From Photobacterium aquimaris (GTDB lineage: Bacteria; Pseudomonadota; Gammaproteobacteria; Enterobacterales; Vibrionaceae): a stretch of 64,000 nt of DNA. A model generated the notes under the pieces. It searched no databases. It worked only from the letters and a program-made list of their open reading frames with translations, and was not told the DNA's origin. Positions 44,101 to 50,035 of the stretch are shown piece after piece; within the stretch, counting starts at the first letter, position 1, and each line of letters starts with the position of its first letter. The DNA is taken from contig NZ_MSCC01000002.1 in assembly GCF_002954455.1 (NCBI RefSeq), forward strand, positions 437,558-501,557. The letters are read 5' to 3'. Made by a program: the position numbers and the translations under genes.

Positions 44101-47100
44101 CCAATTTCCCCTGCTGTTATTGCTAGCCAATGTATCAATACTGCCAATATAGAAGGTGAAACGGGTACACCAATTGATATTACAGGTGTGGTCAATACCT
44201 ATTACCCTGCTACCGCTTCAGCCTTGACAGGAACAAACACTATTGAGTTAGGTGCCGCGACGGGAGATACCACTAAAATGCTAAATCCGGGTGATCGTAT
44301 TATGATCATTCAAATTCAGAATACGACTCTAGATACGTCAAATACCGATAGTTATGGTAGTGGTCAAGTGGGTGGCTATGGTAGTGGTTGGATCAATTAC
44401 GGTAATAGTGGCCAATATGAATTAGCAACTGTTGTTAGCTATAACGCGCCAACATTAGTGATCAGTGAAAATCTTACCAATAGTTTTGTGGTTGATAGCC
44501 AAAGCAGTTATCAGGTTGTGCGAGTGCCAATGTACGAAGATGTACGTCTTACAGGCACCCTTACCGCAGAAGATTGGGATGGTAGTAGCGGTGGTATTGT
44601 TTCACTGTTTGTTAATGGCAGTTTAGATCTCAATGGCAATCCGATTGATGTGAATGGTAAAGGCTTTAGAGGTGGTAAATTAAATACCAGTAATGGCATT
44701 GCAACCGGTCTTAATTATGTATTGTCGGCATCAAATATCGATGGCGGTAAAGGTGAAGGTATAGCTGGTACACCTGTTGCACTTGGAGGTAATGGTTATC
44801 CTAATGGCGATTATGGTATTGGTGCGGCAGCAAATGCTGGTGGCGGTGGTAATTTCAACTCTGGTGGTGGCGGCGGCGCAAATGTTGGCCCAGGTGGTCG
44901 AGGTGGTCATTATGGAAACTCAGTAATTTATTATCCTGGGGAGCCAGGAACGGGTTTGGGTCTAGTTGATGATACTCGATTACTGTTTGGTGGCGGTGGT
45001 GGTGCCGGACAGCAAAACAATTCAGCTGGTCGTGACGGTGCTGATGGTGGCGGTATTGTTTATATCAATGCCACAACAATTACGGGCAGCGGGACGATTA
45101 ATGCTAATGGTAATCAATCTGCAGCAGCTGGCGGAGATTCTCCGGGGGGCGGTGGTGCCGGTGGTACAGTGGTTATTTATAACCAAGATGGGGCGGCGTT
45201 AACTGGGCTTACTGTCAATGCTATCGGTGGTAATGGGGTTGGATCTTCTGGTGGCCATGGTCAATCAGCTGGCGGCGGTGGTGGTGGGGTTATTTTTAAT
45301 AGCAGTGGCGCAACCGTTGATATCAGTGGTGGTAATGAAAGTTGTAGCGGCCAGCTATTGTGTGGTGATGAAGGCGGTGATGGTGGTGTAACTATGGCCG
45401 CGTCATTACCAACCGCACCTGCTTTATGTAGCTTTAATTTATCTGGGTTTGTATTTGACGACAGCAGTACTGCACCGACACTCAATGGAATTAAAGATCC
45501 CACGGAAGCAGGATTAGGCGTTGCTATTCCTGTTATTGCGCATAATTTAGCAACTAATCAGTGTTATGTGGCAACAGCAGATGCAACTACCGGTGAATAC
45601 AATATGGTTATACCTGGGGGTAATTATCATATTTATGAGGCTGCACTTGAAACGGATCTCGTTACGCCAACGTGTCCACCAACGGCCGGTGTATTAGACA
45701 CCATTCTCGGTGAATATGTTGGCGCCACAATAGGTGATCCAGCAAACATGCATTCAAGCTCTTCTAATATGCAGGCGCTGACCATATTCGCGGATACGAC
45801 GGATGTTAACTTTGCTGACTTTGCGATTATGGCTTATCCGACCTGTAGTAGTGATGGCTATTTATTACGTAATTCACCAACAGATATCACCAGTATTAAT
45901 TTAGCGTTAGGCCAAGTAACACCCTTGTATGATGATGTGTTACCAACAGCAACAGGCGTATTTGGAGGAACAGGGTATAACTTTATTACTAATACGCTTA
46001 TTGGCGACAATATTAAGAATAAAGATACCGTATTAATGGTTGATGGTAGTGGTACAGCATTTGTTCTACCAATAACCGATAGTAGCATGGCATTAAATAA
46101 CTATAACAGTGGTGATATTGACGATAATGGGGTGTTATTGCTGATGAATAACAGTGGTACATCAATGTATCGTATTGATGTTAATCCAAATAGTGTTAAT
46201 TACCTGCGTCAAATTGATGAATTATCAATATCTGCGCCAACGATGGCAGATATGTCAATCAATCCAATTGATAACATGCTCTATACGTTAACACCGACGG
46301 GGAGTTTGGTGAAGTTTGATCCACTAACAGGGGCTCGAACCAATCTCGGTAACGTGGGTACTGTTGGAACAACTGCAATAGGATGGGGGGCGATTTACTT
46401 TGATGACCAAGGCTTTATGTATGCGGCTCAAAATCCTAATCCTGGCCGTATTATTCGTATTGATCTTTCAGATCCTTCATTAACGGCGGGTAATTATACC
46501 GCGGTCGATTTTACTCAAATGAATGCATCGACCGGCCAAAATGATGGTGCGCGTTGTCGATTTGCACCTATGCCATTAGATTTTGGTGATGCGCCAGAAA
46601 TAACAGGTTATACGACAACCCTAATGACAAATGGCCCGCGTCATTTAACCGATACTGTGGGGCTATATTTAGGTGCTGTTGCGCCTGATAATGAAAATGA
46701 TGGTCAACCAAATATTGATTTTGTTGGAGATGATGATAATGGTTTGGCAATGGATGATGAGGATGTTCTATCGAGTTTAGTGACCTTAGATGTTTCTAAT
46801 ACAACAGTTACTCAAGTTATCCCGATTACAAATACCACCGGTAATGACGCTTATGTTTCTGGTTGGGTAGACTTTGATAATAATGACACCTTTGAAAATG
46901 ATGAAAGTGCTTGGATAATAGCCCCGAGCGGTAGTTCAACCGTGACCTTAACTTGGAATAATGTTGGTACGACGGGCGCTAATATTAGCAATAGTGTGAC
47001 AGGCTATCGGCTTCGTATCAGTTCTGACTTTAATTCAACAACCAATGTCGCTTTAGACTCCAATAATGATGGTTACCCAGATCCAACAGGGCCTGCTGCT

Positions 47101-49686
47101 GACGGTGAAGTTGAAGATCATCGGGTTTTTGTTTCAAATCTAAATGGTGATACCAGTTGTAATATTGTCATTGATACTCATGAAAATACCAGTAATGGCA
47201 TTGACTATACAGAGCTAGACCCATCGACGAGTCCTGCGCAATTAAGCACATTAGTTACCCCAATAGCTGTAGCTGGTTATCCTGATGCTGAAAATATAAA
47301 TGGTATTGGCTTTAATCGTCAAAATGGCTTGTTTTATGGTGTGTTCTACGACACATCAACTGCTGATGAAAATGTTATCTTATTTGTCACCGATCGTGAT
47401 GGCACTGATTTTGTGCCACTAGGTGAAGTACGCGCTAATAATTCGCAAACTGTGACGCATGCAGCAAATGGCAGTGCGTCGTTTAGTGATAACCAGACAT
47501 TATCACGCACTGGTGGTGGTGTAAATCTAGAGGCTATTACACTTGGTGATGTATCGATTGATGGTCAGTATTTGTATGTGATGCAGCCACAGTGGAACGT
47601 ATTGGTACGCATTGAACTCAGTACTCAAACATTTACAACAATATCTCTTTCTGCTGCAGTGACGCTAGGGGATGACTTCTCATTTAGTGAGCATGATAAC
47701 TTTATTTACAGTATTGATTTTTCAAATAATAAATATTTAAAAATCAACCCATTAACCGGTGATGTGACAGAGAAAATCATACAGTTTAATGGCTTAATGC
47801 CAGTGACTAATACGGGGGCCGCCGTCGCAGGAGGTACCGTAATGGATAACGGCATAATGCTCTATGCCTTTACTGATGGTGGTAATCATGACACCACAGG
47901 TGACAATACTCATGACGTGATCAATAAAGCGGCGATATATCAACTCAATGTTATTACTGGTGATTTGTTGTATATATCAGCTATGACGGCAACTAGTCTA
48001 TCAGGTCAAGATGCTGCAGGTTGTTATAGCAGCCGAGATTATGGTGACGCAGAGAGCAGTTATGGTGTTGCTTATCATAATTACTCAGATACGGGTAACG
48101 ATGGCGATCAAGACTTAACGCTAGGTAATCAATGGGATACTGAGCTTGTCAGTGTGTTTTCTCTTGATGCCACAGGGGATAATTTACAAGGCTTAAATGA
48201 TGAAGATGGAGTCATCATGCCGACGAGTATCACGGTTGCGACCTTGACACCTGTTGCGATTTCAGTACCACAAGCCAGTGGTTTCCTAAATATATTTATC
48301 GATTTAAATGGTAATGGTAACTTTAATGATCCTGGAGAGCTTATTGTTGAAGATCATATTGTTAATGCTACTAGCTTTAATATTGATCTCAATCTTGATG
48401 CAGGATTAACGGCTGGATATAACGGTGATACAGTTGCACGTTTCCGATTATGTAGTACGGCCTCAAGTTGTAATACTGCTATCGGTGAAGCTGTTGATGG
48501 AGAAGTAGAAGATTATCAATTTGAACTTATCAATCAGATTATATTGAGAGGGCTAGTGTTTGAAGATAATGGTATTGGTGCAGCAACGGCGGCACATGAT
48601 GGTGTTATCGATGGCCAAGAGCAGGGAATAGGTAATGTCACCGTTAATGCGATTTACAACGGTGCTGGTATTCATAGTTATGCTGTCGGCGATATTATTG
48701 CTACGACACAAACCTCTGGTGATGGATCTTATCTGGTTGTTATCCCTGTCTTGTTAGCGAATGAAGATCTTGTGCTAAATGTTGTCAAACAAGCGCGTTG
48801 GATTGATATTAGTGAGGCTGATGTTACTACGGTGTCACAAGTTACTAATAGCAGCGTTATTGACAGTCAGATGTTGATTAATGCTTCTGCGGGTGATTAT
48901 CTTACAGGACTGAATTTCGGCAAAGTGCAAGAACCGCGGATGGAGCCGGATAATTATACTGAGCTTGAACCGGGTAACTTGGCGTTATTTAAGCATAAAT
49001 TTACTAGTGCTACCTCTGGGGATGTAACCTTGACGATTGCTAATCCAATGGGTACTCCACCAAATACAGCATGGGCGGCAGTGTTGTACCAAGATGTAAA
49101 TTGTAATGGTAATATTGATGGTAGCGATAGCCAAATATCTGTATCTATTGCTGTGTCAGGTAATACCGATATTTGTTTACTGAGTAAAGTCCTTACACCT
49201 GTCGATGCCCCACTTAATGCAAATTATAACTATGATATTTACGCTGATATGGTGTTTGCTGATATGGCAAGTACAGGCCATGGTATTACGCGCCAAGTTG
49301 TTGATAGTGACACTGTGCGAGTAAGCTTCAGTGGCGCTGGAGAATTAAAACTGAATAAAACGGTGGCAAATATATCTCAAGCAACAGCGGCTTCAGCATC
49401 TAATCAGGCTAAACCTGGTGATATCCTCGAGTATACGATTGAATTTATTAATGTTGGCACTGGAGTGGTAACGGACATTAATATTTACGATGCCACCGCA
49501 GCATATACACAACTAGCTGAAGCTGTTGATTGCACTAACGCAGTAATGCCTGCTGGGTTAATGTGTCAGCTATTATTACCGATCATAAATAATACGGGAT
49601 ATGTTGGTGATATTCAGTGGCAATTGACGGGGAATTTGCAACCTAATCAAACCGGTGAAGTAATTTACCGTGTTATTATTGAGTAA
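32782..49686 (+). CDS. Giant GEVED-domain surface protein, continuation after the G tract
   Basis: This frame is the direct continuation of the gene at 28034. It codes from immediately after the G tract (PDGEVEDHYIVV) and has no signal peptide or credible ribosome-binding site, so the GTG at 32782 is nominal. Joined to the 5' part the product would be about 7,217 residues and hold 25 GEVED modules. Order: 15 modules (32799-41150), a non-repeat domain (41155-41970), four modules (41973-44084), a Gly-rich domain (44090-45430), an SdrD-B-like domain, a DUF6923-like beta-rich segment (45830-46575), a module, a second DUF6923-like segment (47150-48030), a module, then SdrD-B-like and DUF11-like C-terminal domains. 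There is no LPXTG, T9SS, autotransporter or RTX terminus, so the export and anchoring route is unknown. Confidence 0.88.
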   Translation: MVGSYDFGDAPDTVNGVGANNQRTLLRDDGPRHGIDNQLFFGAGVDAEQDANNPINRADGDDIDANGDDEDGALLIPMHNSATSYTLPITVTNSTSSDAYIYAWIDFDRTTGFDRDEFAGGATGVPITVAAGTVNGAVSINWNSLPGIAINTDVYIRLRLTTDNLPDTATGTQEDPRSYGSATDGEVEDYYLRVDTYDGGDAPDTYHTLYTSNGPSHYHTNTNLYIRNATHDDIHDLDGQPNNAADGDDIDGSDDENSDDLTRIPLLGLTDTTYTLGVPLYNGTGVNANLYGWIDFNKNGRFDDDGEFAALESIANSTNTSNQATPTTTLTWDNFSGQAQGSTYVRLRITNDILTKDDWGGMALNGEVEDHQIFIGDFDFGDAPDTANGVSANNYRTNFNDNGAYHGLSSQLYLGAAGPDTENDANVPAIKALGDDNDANGDDEDGVYIMPLHTSQTSYSIRSTVTNNTGNDAYLYAWIDFDRNGHFDRDEFAGGAAGVPITVSSGVTNWVENINWTQFPGMATNTDVYVRVRLTTDLLSDAVTGTAEDPRSYGGVSDGEVEDHYLRIDTYDGGDLPESFHTSYNNGGPAHYHTNIQLYIRSATHDDVHDQNGQPTAAANGDDNDGSDDENGDELTPFPILTLTDTSYTLAVPLYNGTGVNAHLYGWLDLNQDGDFDDANEFVASEDIVNGTNTSGQTSPTTTLTWNNISGQKIGSMGLRLRLTSEKLTAAQWGGFAENGEVEDHFIYVGDPDFGDAPDTSSAMAANNYQTRYEFFGPYHLTIAGLYIGNTAPDTDDGTLQNATAIADDDDAIDDEGPIILPPLFNTMTTYKATVPVTNTTGSDATLAAWIDFNRNGRFEDSEGQLVVVSTGATNTPVELEWTSVPSISNNTTSFIRLRLTNRLVTQISDISSLGGEAGGEIEDHSIFFGLQDQGDAPASYLVDPLLGGPHHIITNASNLHLGNATIDGDSSIFSSSDALGDDNNGSNDENATTQPLTSIPVNGASHQLELTVRNTTGNDAYLAGWIDSNRNDVFDEIEGRVDVIPTGQNGAYTYAFDSNQMQNLSVGNSFIRFRLTTDPITETDVGGGASDGEVEDFMIQIGGQDLGDLPDTSTGTAANNYQTNLTYGGPYHNVAALSELYLGDVAPDVDGPTPQTSTADGDDADTIDDENALADIPLPDLDAGDQFNTLISVTNNTDQVGYLYAWIDWDRDGSFENDEIAQAAVNSSGAVQAMTNGMITIAPNSGKETYNVSFITDTALVDAYTYGVRLRVTSEVLIDGDASATIDERSLGAAKDGEVEDFFITAENTDLGDLPDTYLTLPTSGGPAHYYVSNLYMGVNNIDDDDQAYVDTAAMGDDNSGNDDENGIEQPLATVATSITEYSVDVAITNASGSMATLVAWLDHNQDGFFTANEVVDELNVATTGIPFTNAIFNQDNFPTGNNNLTNKVTLKWNNISGLQQGTMGLRIRVANSSLTANDWGGIAQGGEVEDYIVYVGQFDFGDAKDTAVGVAANNYRTTLSDNGAYHGVTNMIFLGTTVDTEADANDPTTAFALGDDITGADEDGVFVMPLNNTNTEYSLPVTLTNNTGKTAYLYAWIDFDRNGRFDRDEFYGGNTGLPTDINSGSTNIVTNLNWTSFPGIATNTDVYIRVRFTTDILADTQINTVNEDPRSLGGASDGEVEDHYVRVDTYDGGDAPNTYHTLYSSGGPYHVQNHASLYIRDATHDDTHDQDGQSISTASGDDNDGKDDENADDLTPFPILSAASSSYTLGVPINNATGQDANLYGWIDLNQDGRFDGANEFAELSTISSGTNTSTQAIPTTELTWSGFSGLNTGRTYMRLRLTNSVLTANDWGGPAENGEVEDHVIYIGELDFGDAEDSTANTAAGAGDYRSRREDNGPYHVINNDLYMGMSVPDSETNANPSSDNTYADGDDNTVNDDEDGVTLRGLDNSPVPISYTATVNVTNNTGKDAYLYGWIDWDRDGQFGSDEVAQITVSDGTNGDVNLDWNSFPGIAAGFAVVRFRLTTDTLENLNTGAAEDTRSLFGASDGEVEDHRIYIGDQDYGDAPDGYKTTTANNGAYHGLGHKSTVYLGTGTIDADSDGIPSSSASSDDLNGSDDENGLPQPLANIATSASDYTVTVTLRNSRLAGQPATLIAWLDSDQDGEFSAAEVVSTIDYDVTTPVSFSPNNIPYFNGNKTAQLRWTGLSGLTNGAMALRIRLSSQTELTAADWAGQALDGEVEDYMVYIGEFDYGDAPDEAINVGVNNYRTTQSDNGPFHGIDSNLFLGSLPDAESDALATIALQASGDDTTLNYDEDGMVLPPLTTRQGRYSANAMVTNNTGSDSYIYAWIDFDGNGRFDRDEFVGNGTAAGGAVVVPTGTTNQAVALNWLSTPGLAANLNRYLRVRISSDLLADTVISTNEDPRSYSGVSNGEVEDHYLLSNDVYYDGGDAPSSYDVRFADDGPLHPTSTILRIGTTATDGEDAQASDDATLDDLTVNNDEDGLTLSAITTASTSYTLDANVLNNTGADADLIVWIDWDRSGEFESTEAQAVTVSASSSYQVQTPIWNGISPTAGYYFGRARLMPTSDGFTNASVGGMASAGEVEDFRITLLTGQDWGDAPDIYHTVAANDGANHVPSSALYIGNLMSDPDVNGQPSTDALNDDNNQTADETLPNLPVLSPSMTTWTFDTPVTNTTGAEATLHAWVDHDRDQEFQPDEYTSVAVANGTTNQTVSLIWNNLSSGNGGDIGDTYIRLRLTTDTLTDDSATLIDERSYGAATDGEVEDYFHKVTFHMLIQQGSGSVQYTLPTTGNNTVALMENNYGVGYVSYDILIPNDNIVTDFTLPDYQFVLYQSDRAGGISTDSMAEIDALLAYRNQGGVLLSIVEGDTFADATSTKINTYMGQQVGYPGTSATAFAGYVGPTLLPRFHSSIGPGGLSNQLTVQTTGSLSTITGIDHRSVIYTLPDVAGSCNNVDAMAWLIPYAPTSIGGYAYPRSHIGPWIGSGERQFYFTPSYLPHNVSAYQELMNFVHDYYEDTTALAARNDWLADPANVNGSCSSQELDFGDLPDSSAGVGVADYITAYQFDGPRHDISQPIYLGTPPDEETDAFATIAANGDSDDGIEILPLSSTATQYLVRVSTTNTTGTDGIVYGWADWNLDGNLEESERQSAVVTDGDVNEIKKLTWSVPATLTNSDTVYMRFRVCNATTDCSAPIGEANNGEVEDYALIVSDNVDYGDAPDSYSTLAGSGGPFHFDVGVLFVGDQASDFESDGMPSVLANSDDNQASPDDEDGINVISPININASDYSLTVEATNNTGEIANLVVWVDFDKSGQFDSDEAQVTTVADGVSEGQYSFNWTGLTGLTAGVTYARVRITTDAISATSTGGIASDGEVEDHLVVMGTFDLGDAPDTYGTDRSDADGEGVGPMHIPTASIFLGTNATDVEANGFVDGVDDNGLAQDDDVAGVDDEDSIVSATTLMAMPGSNETLTVHVNTDVDATVYAWVDFDRDGQFDLSTEAATPVAITAADDDTDIILSFITPTDVLDGGSYARIRICSTTTQCSTPHGVANDGEVEDHRILLDVGYDYGDAPQTLGYDTLFTANGARHRMGNTTLRLGTMLADTDDDGFGDGIDDNFDATDDDVTDNADEDAIATVGFLSQGATSFTQLVSCNDHTGSVDIGANVYAWGDFNADGDFADSGEFSQAPCVDADAVTEGSATLVFTAINTSTTATQTYLRLRITSETLTMADYNGTAINGEVEDHQIPILKGPIQPISPAVIASQCINTANIEGETGTPIDITGVVNTYYPATASALTGTNTIELGAATGDTTKMLNPGDRIMIIQIQNTTLDTSNTDSYGSGQVGGYGSGWINYGNSGQYELATVVSYNAPTLVISENLTNSFVVDSQSSYQVVRVPMYEDVRLTGTLTAEDWDGSSGGIVSLFVNGSLDLNGNPIDVNGKGFRGGKLNTSNGIATGLNYVLSASNIDGGKGEGIAGTPVALGGNGYPNGDYGIGAAANAGGGGNFNSGGGGGANVGPGGRGGHYGNSVIYYPGEPGTGLGLVDDTRLLFGGGGGAGQQNNSAGRDGADGGGIVYINATTITGSGTINANGNQSAAAGGDSPGGGGAGGTVVIYNQDGAALTGLTVNAIGGNGVGSSGGHGQSAGGGGGGVIFNSSGATVDISGGNESCSGQLLCGDEGGDGGVTMAASLPTAPALCSFNLSGFVFDDSSTAPTLNGIKDPTEAGLGVAIPVIAHNLATNQCYVATADATTGEYNMVIPGGNYHIYEAALETDLVTPTCPPTAGVLDTILGEYVGATIGDPANMHSSSSNMQALTIFADTTDVNFADFAIMAYPTCSSDGYLLRNSPTDITSINLALGQVTPLYDDVLPTATGVFGGTGYNFITNTLIGDNIKNKDTVLMVDGSGTAFVLPITDSSMALNNYNSGDIDDNGVLLLMNNSGTSMYRIDVNPNSVNYLRQIDELSISAPTMADMSINPIDNMLYTLTPTGSLVKFDPLTGARTNLGNVGTVGTTAIGWGAIYFDDQGFMYAAQNPNPGRIIRIDLSDPSLTAGNYTAVDFTQMNASTGQNDGARCRFAPMPLDFGDAPEITGYTTTLMTNGPRHLTDTVGLYLGAVAPDNENDGQPNIDFVGDDDNGLAMDDEDVLSSLVTLDVSNTTVTQVIPITNTTGNDAYVSGWVDFDNNDTFENDESAWIIAPSGSSTVTLTWNNVGTTGANISNSVTGYRLRISSDFNSTTNVALDSNNDGYPDPTGPAADGEVEDHRVFVSNLNGDTSCNIVIDTHENTSNGIDYTELDPSTSPAQLSTLVTPIAVAGYPDAENINGIGFNRQNGLFYGVFYDTSTADENVILFVTDRDGTDFVPLGEVRANNSQTVTHAANGSASFSDNQTLSRTGGGVNLEAITLGDVSIDGQYLYVMQPQWNVLVRIELSTQTFTTISLSAAVTLGDDFSFSEHDNFIYSIDFSNNKYLKINPLTGDVTEKIIQFNGLMPVTNTGAAVAGGTVMDNGIMLYAFTDGGNHDTTGDNTHDVINKAAIYQLNVITGDLLYISAMTATSLSGQDAAGCYSSRDYGDAESSYGVAYHNYSDTGNDGDQDLTLGNQWDTELVSVFSLDATGDNLQGLNDEDGVIMPTSITVATLTPVAISVPQASGFLNIFIDLNGNGNFNDPGELIVEDHIVNATSFNIDLNLDAGLTAGYNGDTVARFRLCSTASSCNTAIGEAVDGEVEDYQFELINQIILRGLVFEDNGIGAATAAHDGVIDGQEQGIGNVTVNAIYNGAGIHSYAVGDIIATTQTSGDGSYLVVIPVLLANEDLVLNVVKQARWIDISEADVTTVSQVTNSSVIDSQMLINASAGDYLTGLNFGKVQEPRMEPDNYTELEPGNLALFKHKFTSATSGDVTLTIANPMGTPPNTAWAAVLYQDVNCNGNIDGSDSQISVSIAVSGNTDICLLSKVLTPVDAPLNANYNYDIYADMVFADMASTGHGITRQVVDSDTVRVSFSGAGELKLNKTVANISQATAASASNQAKPGDILEYTIEFINVGTGVVTDINIYDATAAYTQLAEAVDCTNAVMPAGLMCQLLLPIINNTGYVGDIQWQLTGNLQPNQTGEVIYRVIIE
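41155..41970 (+). other. Non-repeat domain inside the first giant protein
   Basis: About 270 residues between GEVED modules, starting FHMLIQQGSGSVQYTLP. The middle (DYQFVLYQSDRAGG, then IDALLAYRNQGGVLLSIVEGD) has the strand-helix-GG-strand look of GATase1/ThuA-like alpha-beta folds, but I see no catalytic Cys-His pair. The remainder has aromatic-rich stretches (RSHIGPWIGSGERQFYF) of the kind seen in binding domains. Assignment to a family is tentative. Confidence 0.4.
41973..44084 (+). repeat. Second array of four GEVED modules
   Basis: Modules begin at about 41973, 42487, 43003 and 43540. The last two have longer acidic loops (DGVDDNGLAQDDDVAGVDDED and a similar one). Three of the four carry a pair of Cys near the end (CNATTDCSAPIG, CSTTTQCSTPHG, SCNDHTGS with APCVDA) that modules of the first array mostly lack. 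Confidence 0.85.
44727..45402 (+). repeat. Glycine-rich domain in the first giant protein
   Basis: About 225 residues in which Gly clusters recur every 20-40 residues: AGGGGNFNSGGGGGANV, GPGGRGGHYG, FGGGGGAGQQ, GADGGGIVYINA, GGGGAGGTVVIYN and AGGGGGGVIFNSSG. Regular spacing of Gly runs separated by short beta-forming pieces suggests polyglycine-II or beta-solenoid packing. It is preceded by a beta-rich segment (44090-44700) and followed by CSFNLSGFVFDDS, an SdrD-B-like start. Confidence 0.7.
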
Positions 49687-49703
49687 AATCCTCAAATATA
49701 ATA

Positions 49704-49750
49704 AAGCCACCATTTAATTATTATAAATAAGATTAATTAAATGGTGGCTT
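49704..49750 (+). terminator. Long hairpin after the first giant gene
   Basis: AAGCCACCATTTAATTA (49704-49720) and TAATTAAATGGTGGCTT (49734-49750) form a perfect 17-bp stem with a 13-nt loop, 18 bp after the stop codon. The T run after it is weak, so termination may be aided by the second hairpin at 49814. Confidence 0.75.
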
Positions 49751-50035
49751 ATCTATTTAATATTTTGTAATTCGCTACATCCTAAATATTATATTTGTTT
49801 TGCAATGCAATTTAATCACAACTTAATTGTGATTTTTTTATGTTGTTAAAATACCAAGTCAAAATTGTATATTATTTGTGGCATGAAACCTGCTAAATAA
49901 AAATATACAGATATTAATATGATTTCAGTCGACGCGTTTTATAGTGAATTTTATTTTTGTTAATTTTATAACGATAGCGTCTATATTTTACTGTTTCTCT
50001 TTGTACTGATAATTACTTTATTAAGGAATCTCATT
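49751..50035 (+). promoter_or_regulatory. Region between the two giant genes
   Basis: After the second terminator (49814-49839) about 195 bp of AT-rich sequence leads to the second giant gene. It should contain that gene's own promoter, since two hairpins separate it from the first. AAGGAA at 50023-50028 is a good ribosome-binding site for the ATG at 50036. No operator-like repeat was identified. Confidence 0.45.
49814..49839 (+). terminator. Intrinsic terminator between the giant genes
   Basis: AATCACAA and TTGTGATT pair perfectly over 8 bp around CTTAA, followed by TTTTT. Confidence 0.85.

Noticed and set aside
32782..49686. Independent gene starting at the GTG at 32782
   Set aside because: There is no ribosome-binding site or signal peptide, and coding sequence begins before it with the second half of the broken GEVED motif, so it is a continuation.
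48540..49686. Autotransporter barrel, T9SS or sortase terminus in the first giant protein
   Set aside because: The C terminus is a DUF11-like beta domain with no barrel-like amphipathic strands, terminal Phe/Trp, LPXTG or type-A T9SS motif.
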